A DNA stretch of 35,638 nucleotides, from NCBI GenBank assembly GCA_029227635.1, contig JAQYAH010000030.1:1-35638 (forward strand). Direction: 5' to 3'. The stretch is from Clostridiales bacterium. Lineage in GTDB: Bacteria > Bacillota > Clostridia > Lachnospirales > Lachnospiraceae. Positions 16,266-22,594 of the stretch are shown here, piece by piece (positions within the stretch are counted from its first letter, which is position 1; each line of letters starts with the position of its first letter). The position numbers and the translations under genes are program-made. The notes below the pieces were generated by a model. It did not search any database, was not told where the DNA came from, and saw only the letters and a list, made by a program, of their open reading frames with translations.

Positions 16266-17355
16266 CAAGTTTTCCTCTTTCTTTTGCATAAGCAATAAGC
16301 TCCAACAGCCGGCCGTTGATCTCCCCGATCTCCACCCCGGCGTTTACCACCCTTTTGCAGCCATCTATCAGATCTTTTGCCTGTTCGAAGTTCTCCTCAG
16401 TGATCCGGCAAAAGGGTTTTTCCGTCACCACCTGCACGGCCAGGCTTTTTGCCCCCTGATAGTCCAGGTCGTTTGTGTACAGTATACCGCAGGCAAAGGG
16501 AATCTGCCTTCGCGAGAGAGCGCGATACACCGGGATTCCTTTTCCGGAGGAGGATATGACGAATACCTCTGGCTTACCCAAAGTCTTCTGCAGCTCCAGG
16601 CTTCCAAAAAGGGGATCGAAGTTCCCGGCTTTCACCTCGTAGAGTTCCCTGATCGTTTCCTCCTTAAAAATCTCCTCCGGTGTGCCCTGACTGAAGATGT
16701 ACTCCCCCTTGACACAGAGGATCCTGTCTGAGATCTTCATGGCCAGATCGATCTCGTGGAGGGAGAGGATCACGGTGATGCCTCTCTCCCTGGCCATTTT
16801 TCGCAATATTCCCAGGAGCTCCAGCTTAAACTTGATGTCCAGAAAGGAGGTGGGCTCATCCAGGATCATCACCTCCGGCTCCTGGCAGATCGCCCGGGCA
16901 AGAAGCACTCTCTGGCGCTGGCCGTCACTTATCCGGCTGAACTCCCGGTCCGCGATATCAAGGGCATGGGTCTGGCTTAGGGCCTGCAGAACCTTTTCCC
17001 GGTCTTTTTCTCCAAGTATTCCAAGTCTTCCGGTGTAGGGATAGCGTCCCAGAGCCGCCACCTCGAAGCAGGTCATGAGTTCCGGATCGTGCCTTTGGGT
17101 GAACACCACGGAAAGCTTTTCGGCCAGCTCTTTCCCGGTGTAGCAATTCAGGTCTTTTCCCTGAAACAAGACTTTTCCCGAGAGGGTTCCAAGCTGTCTC
17201 GCAAGGCTCTTTAAGATAGTGGATTTTCCTGCCCCGTTAGGGCCGATGAGGGTGATGACCTCCCCCTTTTTTATCTGAAAGTCGATGTCTTTAACTACCG
17301 GCTTGTTGTTGTAGCCCACGGAAAGGGCTTTTAATTCCAGATATGCTTTTTCCAT
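16258..17355 (-). CDS. btuD: ABC transporter ATPase, BtuD/FecE type, with C-terminal extension
   Basis: Energises import of a corrinoid (inferred from the riboswitch) through the adjacent permease. Residues 1 to about 250 are a full ATPase: Walker A GPNGAGKS, Q-loop FTQRHDPEL, signature ISDGQRQRV (usually SGGQ), Walker B VMILDEPTS and the switch histidine LSLHEID. Residues about 255-365 form an additional domain with VFVISSSGKGIPVYRAL, ILYTNDLDYQGAK and a C-terminal helical part; it lacks ATPase motifs. Similar tails occur, from memory, on some clostridial and archaeal ATPases of cobalamin loci. A GGAGGGG ribosome site lies at the permease stop. Confidence 0.88.
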   Translation of the reverse strand: MEKAYLELKALSVGYNNKPVVKDIDFQIKKGEVITLIGPNGAGKSTILKSLARQLGTLSGKVLFQGKDLNCYTGKELAEKLSVVFTQRHDPELMTCFEVAALGRYPYTGRLGILGEKDREKVLQALSQTHALDIADREFSRISDGQRQRVLLARAICQEPEVMILDEPTSFLDIKFKLELLGILRKMARERGITVILSLHEIDLAMKISDRILCVKGEYIFSQGTPEEIFKEETIRELYEVKAGNFDPLFGSLELQKTLGKPEVFVISSSGKGIPVYRALSRRQIPFACGILYTNDLDYQGAKSLAVQVVTEKPFCRITEENFEQAKDLIDGCKRVVNAGVEIGEINGRLLELIAYAKERGKLDE

Positions 17356-17357
17356 GG

Positions 17358-18401
17358 CTACCCCCTCCTTCGCTGCCGTCTGATGAGCATGAATATCACT
17401 ATGGGGGCGCCCACAAAGGAGGTCACGGTGCTGATCTTAAGCTCTGTGGGGGCAAAAGCCATCCGGGCCGCCAAATCGCAAAACAGGCAGAACACTCCGC
17501 CCAAAAGAAAGGTCCCCGGAATCACCATCAGCGGTTTTGAGGTGCCAAGAAGGCTTTTTACCAGGAAGGGCACGGCGATTCCCACAAAGGAGATGGGCCC
17601 TGCAAAGGCCGTGACCACCGCGGACAAGACGCTGGAGAGGAGGATCAGAAGGACTCTGAACCGCTTCACGTTGACTCCCACGCTGGCCGCATGGTCCTCC
17701 CCAAGGGCAAAAGCCCCAATGGGTTTTGACATGAGAAAGGCAAGGAAAAGGGAGATTATAACCACGATCCCCGCCACCTTCACATTAGCCCAGTTCATTC
17801 CGGAAAAGCTTCCCTGGGACCAGCCGTGAAGATTTACAATGTCCGAGTCCGCCGCAAATGTAACCACGAAGTCAGTGACAGCGGAGCAGATATATCCCAC
17901 CATTATGCCTGCCACTAAAAGGGCAGCCATATTTTTCATGACCTTTGACACTGCCAGGATGAAACCCGTCACAAAAAGTGCTCCGCAAAACGCCGCCAGA
18001 ATCAGGGTCCAGGAAGACACCCGGCTGAAACACTTAAGAAAGATCACCATAACAAGGGCCACCGCCATCTTGGCTCCCGAGGAGATGCCAAGGACGAAGG
18101 GACCTGCGATGGGGTTTTCGAAGAAGGTCTGAAGCAAAAATCCCGAGAGAGCCAGGGCTCCCCCAAGGAGCCCCGCCATTATTATTCTGGGGAGCCGGAT
18201 CTTCCACACGATGTTGAGCTCGTCCACACTTCCCTCCTTAAAGAAAAGAATGTGACAGAGCTTTCCCGGGGAGATATCTACGTTGCCCGTGTTTACGCTG
18301 ATCATCACCGCCGCAATAAGAAGGGCCGTGAGCAGGGCAAAGACCATCAGATATCTCAATGTATTCATTTTGCAGTTTTTTTCAAAAACTGTCTTAGTCA
18401 T
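17358..18401 (-). CDS. btuC: ABC transporter permease, BtuC/FecCD type
   Basis: Membrane channel of the importer, 347 residues with about ten hydrophobic segments. The FecCD signatures are RLPRIIMAGLLGGALALSG, NPIAGPFVLGISSGA, LGEDHAASVGV and AGPISFVGIAVPFLVK. I use the ATG at 18401; the preceding codon TTG (18404) also lies in frame. An AAGGTGA site lies in the end of the lipoprotein gene. FecCD permeases carry cobalamin, siderophores or heme; the cobalamin riboswitch and the biosynthetic neighbours argue for a corrinoid. Confidence 0.92.
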   Translation of the reverse strand: MTKTVFEKNCKMNTLRYLMVFALLTALLIAAVMISVNTGNVDISPGKLCHILFFKEGSVDELNIVWKIRLPRIIMAGLLGGALALSGFLLQTFFENPIAGPFVLGISSGAKMAVALVMVIFLKCFSRVSSWTLILAAFCGALFVTGFILAVSKVMKNMAALLVAGIMVGYICSAVTDFVVTFAADSDIVNLHGWSQGSFSGMNWANVKVAGIVVIISLFLAFLMSKPIGAFALGEDHAASVGVNVKRFRVLLILLSSVLSAVVTAFAGPISFVGIAVPFLVKSLLGTSKPLMVIPGTFLLGGVFCLFCDLAARMAFAPTELKISTVTSFVGAPIVIFMLIRRQRRRG

Positions 18402-18404
18402 CAA

Positions 18405-19565
18405 TCAATTCACCTTGTATAAAAATTCCGCCTGGTTCATATCCTCATCGTTCAGCATGAGGTTGAAGTCCCGGATAAGAAATCCCACTCTCGCCGCAGA
18501 CTGGTACCAGGTCCGGTCAAGACTGTAGATCCGGCCTTCCTTCACCCCTTTGAAATCGGCAAAAAGCGGATCCAGCTCTATTAGTTCCTCCACGCTCTCA
18601 AGGGGCTTTTCAATAGTTCCGTTGTACACCAGATAATCGGCATCCACCGCTTTTGCATAGAACTCCTCCATGGAGATCCTCACGGATGCGCTGTCGCTGT
18701 CGGGATTTCCAAGATCCTCGAAAATATAGGTTCCCCCGGCGCTTTCAATGGCGTTAGGAATGAAATCCTCCGTCTTTCTCACGGTGATGGTGTTGTCGGT
18801 GTTCACCGCGAAAAAGGCCACCGTCTTTCCGGTGCTCTCCGGCTTAGCCAGCTCATCCAGAAGTTCCTCCTGGAGTTTAAACTCCGCCTCGGCCTTTTCC
18901 TCCTCCCCAAGAAGGGCGCCGTAGAGCTTTATCCACTCCACTCTTCCAAGGGCGGTCTTTTCATAGCTTGCGTAATCCACAAAAACCGTGATGTCCAGAT
19001 CCTCCAGCATCTCCTTAACCTCCGGAGTGTGAAGGATCATGGTGGACTCTATCGCCAGGGAACAGCCGCTTTTTACCAGCATCTCGTAATCCGGCTCGGA
19101 GTACTTGCCGGCATAGACTATGCTTCCCTCTTCCATGGCTTTTTTCTGGTTCTCAAGGGTCCAGTCCTCTGAGGTAAGAGAGGTCATGGTGACTGCGTCC
19201 AGCCTTTTAAGACTGTCAAAAAAGGACATGGAGGCCGTGGCTGCAAGATAAATATTTTCTGCAGGGGCCTTTATCACTTCTATTTCAGAAGAAAGTCCTT
19301 CGGGAACTTCCTTTTCCTCCGGCACCAGAAGGTAGCTTCTGTCCGCCATAACTTCCAGGAGTTTAAATCCGCCCTCATAGTAGTGGATCACAAAGCCCTC
19401 GGCGTATTCCGGGGTCATTGTCCTCTCATAGGTGAGGCCGGAGATCTCCGGGTGAGTTCCCTGCTCTTTCGTCTCCTCCTTGCGGGCTTTTTGACAGCCC
19501 GCAAGGATAATCGCAAAAATCAGCACAAACGCCAGGATCTTTTTCGCTTTTCCAAAGGATCCCAT
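18405..19565 (-). CDS. btuF: ABC transporter substrate-binding lipoprotein, BtuF-like
   Basis: Extracellular receptor of the importer, anchored by a lipid: signal peptide with lipobox LAGC, lipidated Cys24. The mature part (about 360 residues) is of the two-lobed TroA/BtuF kind. The N-lobe contains SYLLVPEEKEVPEGL, SLTSEDWTLENQ and VKSGCSLAIEST; a long linker helix follows near AEAEFKLQEELLDEL; the C-lobe contains SAGGTYIFEDLG and WYQSAARVGFLIRDF. The ATG overlaps the upstream stop as TAATG with an ideal AAGGAGG site. The ligand is not proven: cobalamin, cobinamide or heme-like molecules are possible, with corrinoid favoured by the riboswitch. Confidence 0.88.
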   Translation of the reverse strand: MGSFGKAKKILAFVLIFAIILAGCQKARKEETKEQGTHPEISGLTYERTMTPEYAEGFVIHYYEGGFKLLEVMADRSYLLVPEEKEVPEGLSSEIEVIKAPAENIYLAATASMSFFDSLKRLDAVTMTSLTSEDWTLENQKKAMEEGSIVYAGKYSEPDYEMLVKSGCSLAIESTMILHTPEVKEMLEDLDITVFVDYASYEKTALGRVEWIKLYGALLGEEEKAEAEFKLQEELLDELAKPESTGKTVAFFAVNTDNTITVRKTEDFIPNAIESAGGTYIFEDLGNPDSDSASVRISMEEFYAKAVDADYLVYNGTIEKPLESVEELIELDPLFADFKGVKEGRIYSLDRTWYQSAARVGFLIRDFNLMLNDEDMNQAEFLYKVN

Positions 19566-21766
19566 TATCGATCCTCCTTCAAAGTTCCGGTGAGTATGAG
19601 CTCATAGACCACGGCCCAGTCCTCCCGGGCTTTTTCGTCGATCTCGTCTCCGCTTCGATCCACGAGAACAGGGATCTCCAGCTGATCCGCTTTTTCGGAA
19701 AGCTCATAGAGCTTTGGAGTCTCATCCTCCCCTTTTAAGATCCCGGAAGTTTCTATTACCAGCTCAACGTCCTTTTCAAGGAGAGCCTTGTAATCCCAGT
19801 TTCCGGATTCCAGCTCCAAAAACTCGGTGTCGACCGTCAGTTCCTTTTCCTCAAAATACTTCAAAAGCTCTTCAGAGCAGACAGCTGCGCTCTCCGGCTT
19901 TGCGGTGATCACGATCACCTTGTCTTCAAGCCCTGCGGGGATCTCTTTTCCCTGAGGAACGATGAGGTACTTCAGAATGTTTCGCTTGTAAAGTCCGGTC
20001 TCATCCAGGTAAGTCTTCTCTCTCTCGGTATCAGAGATTACATCCACCTCAAGAAGGTAACAATCCTCCTCGTATCGGAATAGTTTTGCATATTTTGTGT
20101 GTTCAAGCTCTACCTCACCAAGACTTTTAAGTCCCGGGATCTCCGGGGCAATCTCATCAAAAGTCTCGGTATTTGCCAGAAGTCCCTCCCCTGACTCCTC
20201 CATTCCCACGAAGATGGTGTAGCTGATCCAGTGGGGCTGGGACATGGCTGTGGTGCGGATGATAATCTGATTGTTGGCATTTAACTTCACAGGGATGACA
20301 AAGGAGTTGAATCCGTAGAATTCCTGGCCGCCGGCTTTTACCCGGTCCACGCTGGAGGCGCCCCCGCTTGTCTTTGAGAAATTGATGGTGGCAAAAGATT
20401 TTCCCCCGATCACCGCTATCTTAGAGCATGTGATCAAAAGTCGTCCTGTGCCTCCGGCAAAAGAAAAGCTTCCCGGCACATAGGTTCCGTCCGGCAGGGT
20501 GGTTGAAGTATCCACTCTGGATGTGGAAGCTCCCTCGGAGACATAGCCCTTGTCGCTGTCATCCTCTGAAGGCTCTTTTTCTTCTCCAGATTCCCCGGGC
20601 TTCTCAGGCTCCGGCTCTACCGGCACTTCCGGTTCCTCATATTTGTCTACTGTGAGTGTAAGGCTGTCATAATCAATGGTGAAAAGTCGTCCGAATACCG
20701 CTTCGTCAAATTCACCCTCTCCGCTTTCTGCCTTGTCCAGATATTTCTGGGAGATGGCACTAAAGGGAACAGAAGCTGCTCCTTTTGCTATGGGAAGATC
20801 GAAAGTATACTTACCCTGGTCATTCAGATATCCGTGAATGAAAGCATCCTTGTTAAGGCCGTTCTCAATTGCCGCACTAGGAGTGCCGGGGTAAATTTCC
20901 CTGTAGCCGCTTCCGTTTAAGGCGAATCTGAGGACGTCTCCCTTCTCCCCGGTAATGACTTCGGCTGAGATGACCTTAAACATGGCCACGTTGTTCACGA
21001 TGGAGAGAGTTTTAACGGTCTCCGCCGGCACTTCCGGCTCCACGTAATTGTCTACGGTGAGGGTAAGGCTCTCGTAATTTATAGTAAATAGTCGTCCGAA
21101 AACCGCATCGGCAAATTCCCCCTCTCCGCTTTCCGCCTTGTCCAGGTATTTCTGGGAGATGGCGCTAATGGGAATTGAAGATGTACCTTTTGCTATGGGA
21201 AGATCAAAAGTATACTTGCCCTGATCATTCAGATATCCGTGAATGAAGGCCTCCTTGTTAAGGCCGTTCTCTATAGCTGCTTTCGGAGTTCCGGGATACA
21301 TTTCTCTATAGCCGCTTCCGCTTAAGACAAACCTGAGGACGTCTCCCGTCTCCCCGGGGATAACTTCGGCTGAGATGACCTTAAACATGGCCACGTTGTT
21401 CACGATGGAGAGAGTTTTAACGGTATCTTCTTCAACTTCCGGATCTTTCTCCTCCTCGGCGTCATCTTCTGACTGGACATCAGTCGCATCAAGGTCCTTT
21501 TCGGGAACTTCCTCATCGCCTGATACGTCAGTGCTTTCGGAAGTTTTCCCTTCTTCCAAAGTATCAGTACTTCCGGGTGCTTCCTTAAGTACCGTATCGT
21601 ATTCAATATCGGTTGCTTCTTGTGTTTCCTGGGATAGGATTTCGACAGAACCCTCCTCAAAGTTTTCCGGTTCCATTGCATTTGCGGACACCGCCGGCAT
21701 TACAGGTGCCGCCAAAAGGCCCAGCACGAGAATGAAGGCAAGTATCCTTCTCTTAGATGTGTTCAT
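19565..21766 (-). CDS. Secreted multidomain protein, first gene of the B12-riboswitch operon; function unknown
   Basis: A 733-residue protein not recognised as a named family. It has a signal peptide (hydrophobic core 8-20, likely cut near ANA-30) and then an acidic Ser/Thr/Glu-rich linker (32-114). Two nearly identical modules follow at 115-249 and 250-381 (VNNVAMFKVISAEV, SGYREMYPGTP, AFIHGYLNDQGKYTFDLPIAKG). After a second acidic linker comes a beta-rich module (about 425-522, LPDGTYVPGSFSF to SYTIFVGM), similar in style to NEAT-like sandwich domains. The C-terminal part (about 555-730) resembles the N-lobe of the next gene's lipoprotein (LIVPQGKEIPAGL versus LLVPEEKEVPEGL). No LPXTG, SLH or C-terminal membrane segment is seen. 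A perfect AAGGAGGA site precedes it. Corrinoid capture at the surface is inferred from context only. Confidence 0.85.
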   Translation of the reverse strand: MNTSKRRILAFILVLGLLAAPVMPAVSANAMEPENFEEGSVEILSQETQEATDIEYDTVLKEAPGSTDTLEEGKTSESTDVSGDEEVPEKDLDATDVQSEDDAEEEKDPEVEEDTVKTLSIVNNVAMFKVISAEVIPGETGDVLRFVLSGSGYREMYPGTPKAAIENGLNKEAFIHGYLNDQGKYTFDLPIAKGTSSIPISAISQKYLDKAESGEGEFADAVFGRLFTINYESLTLTVDNYVEPEVPAETVKTLSIVNNVAMFKVISAEVITGEKGDVLRFALNGSGYREIYPGTPSAAIENGLNKDAFIHGYLNDQGKYTFDLPIAKGAASVPFSAISQKYLDKAESGEGEFDEAVFGRLFTIDYDSLTLTVDKYEEPEVPVEPEPEKPGESGEEKEPSEDDSDKGYVSEGASTSRVDTSTTLPDGTYVPGSFSFAGGTGRLLITCSKIAVIGGKSFATINFSKTSGGASSVDRVKAGGQEFYGFNSFVIPVKLNANNQIIIRTTAMSQPHWISYTIFVGMEESGEGLLANTETFDEIAPEIPGLKSLGEVELEHTKYAKLFRYEEDCYLLEVDVISDTEREKTYLDETGLYKRNILKYLIVPQGKEIPAGLEDKVIVITAKPESAAVCSEELLKYFEEKELTVDTEFLELESGNWDYKALLEKDVELVIETSGILKGEDETPKLYELSEKADQLEIPVLVDRSGDEIDEKAREDWAVVYELILTGTLKEDR
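20624..21019 (-). repeat. Second copy of the 135-residue module repeat in the secreted protein
   Basis: Codons 250-381. It repeats the unit at 21020-21424 with a period of 135 codons and only scattered substitutions (for example DNA for VKTLSIVNNVAMFKVISAEV is shared). It marks a recent internal duplication. Confidence 0.9.
21020..21424 (-). repeat. First copy of the 135-residue module repeat in the secreted protein
   Basis: Codons 115-249 of the 19565-21766 gene. Paired with the copy at 20624-21019; both begin TVKTLSIVNN and end near EPEVP. Copies this similar could recombine or collapse during assembly. Confidence 0.9.
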
Positions 21767-21770
21767 GATT

Positions 21771-21805
21771 TCCTCCTTCTGATCAAGTCCACGTAATCGG
21801 GAAGA
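21771..21805 (-). promoter_or_regulatory. Putative expression platform: SD-sequestering hairpin
   Basis: Directly 3' of riboswitch P1, the RNA has UCUUCC (21805-21800), which can pair with GGAGGA (21776-21771) of the ribosome site of the secreted-protein gene: six pairs, one of them G-U, with a 23-nucleotide loop. There is no U-tract, so control of translation is more likely than termination. The pairing is short and the inference modest. Confidence 0.4.
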
Positions 21806-21959
21806 GCATTCAATTAAGGTATCCTGACTTACGGGTCAAGGCTTTGCTCCGCCTTCTCAGGAATTCTGAAAAATTCCCAATGGCATGTTGGAGCAAAGCT
21901 CTCCGAATACAGTAGCGGGTCTGTGTCGGATTCACACCGACTTCCGTGTAAAAGAATGC
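21806..21959 (-). promoter_or_regulatory. Cobalamin riboswitch aptamer
   Basis: Read on the minus strand, the conserved core is complete: GTCGGTGTGAATCCGACAC, CAGACCCGCTACTGTA, the B12-box variant GCCATTGGGAA and, near the 3' end, GACCCGTAAGTCAGGATACC. The P1 helix closes exactly: GCATTC (21959-21954) with GAATGC (21811-21806). The arms GCTTTGCTCC and GGAGCAAAGC pair, and GGAATT/AATTCC forms an internal hairpin. It precedes the first gene of the operon by 39 bases and should lower expression of the importer, secreted protein and biosynthetic genes when adenosylcobalamin is plentiful. Confidence 0.96.
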
Positions 21960-21977
21960 ATTGTAAAAGTGTTTCTC

Positions 21978-21983
21978 AGTATA
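21978..21983 (-). promoter_or_regulatory. Possible -10 box of the cobalamin operon
   Basis: TATACT on the minus strand, starting two bases after the stop codon of the HAD gene and about 20 bases before the riboswitch 5' arm, a fitting distance for transcription to start just ahead of the aptamer. No good -35 box is seen (TTGCTG lies only 14 bases upstream). Read-through from tex is an alternative source of transcript. Confidence 0.35.
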
Positions 21984-21985
21984 AA

Positions 21986-22591
21986 TTACTCTCTTTTCAG
22001 CAATTCGGCAAGTTCTGCTTCTGCCTGAGCCTTATCCTTGAAATGTATGGCAAAAAAGCCCTCCCTTTCGGCTCCCTCCACGTTCACCTTCATGTCGTCA
22101 AAAAAGACACACTCCTCCGCTTTGAGGTCGTATTTTTCAAGAAGGAGCCTGTAGATCTCCGGCATGGGCTTTATGACCTTCACATCACAGGACATGATCC
22201 CACCGTCCATGTAAGGAATGAACCCTAAGGCATCGGCACAGTCGGTACGCATTTTGTATGAATAGTTGGACAGATAAAAGACCTTAAATCCCTGACCTTT
22301 CAGCTCGTTGATCCAGTCGATGGCATAGTCCTTTTTGTAGCAAAGGCCGTGATAGTCCGCGGTCATCATGCGGATAAGCTGCTCCTGACCGGGGGCGTTT
22401 TTTATAAAGAGCTCTGTGATCTGATCGTCGGAGAGGACTCCTCTGTCGTACTCATCCCAGTCTTTTGACCTCCAGATAGCATTCGCCACTTCCTCATAAC
22501 ACTCCTCAGGATATTTCCGGTTAAGATAGTGGCGCTTCCAGTCATAGCCTACCAGTACATTACCTATATCAAACACAATATTCTTTATCAT
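21986..22591 (-). CDS. HAD-superfamily phosphatase, YihX-like
   Basis: A 201-residue cytosolic hydrolase of the HAD subfamily IA group. Motif I is VFDIGNVLV with nucleophile Asp8 (the YihX-type FDxGNV form), motif II VFYLSNYS, motif III lysine in KVIKPMPEIY, and motif IV VFFDDMKVNVEGA. YihX acts on glucose 1-phosphate and other sugar phosphates; the substrate here is not determined. It begins four bases after the tex stop with an AGGAGG site inside the tex end, so it is cotranscribed with tex. Its stop lies only 27 bases before the riboswitch. Confidence 0.88.
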   Translation of the reverse strand: MIKNIVFDIGNVLVGYDWKRHYLNRKYPEECYEEVANAIWRSKDWDEYDRGVLSDDQITELFIKNAPGQEQLIRMMTADYHGLCYKKDYAIDWINELKGQGFKVFYLSNYSYKMRTDCADALGFIPYMDGGIMSCDVKVIKPMPEIYRLLLEKYDLKAEECVFFDDMKVNVEGAEREGFFAIHFKDKAQAEAELAELLKRE

Positions 22592-22594
22592 CTC

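Noticed and set aside
14319-16731. Long open frames on the plus strand (14319-15059, 15258-15920, 15904-16731)
   Set aside because: They lie opposite cbiKD and the ATPase gene, have no recognisable domains or ribosome sites, and arise from the codon bias of the real genes.
20624-21424. Repeated DNA considered as a CRISPR array
   Set aside because: Only two long units, both in frame inside a coding sequence, with no short repeats and spacers.
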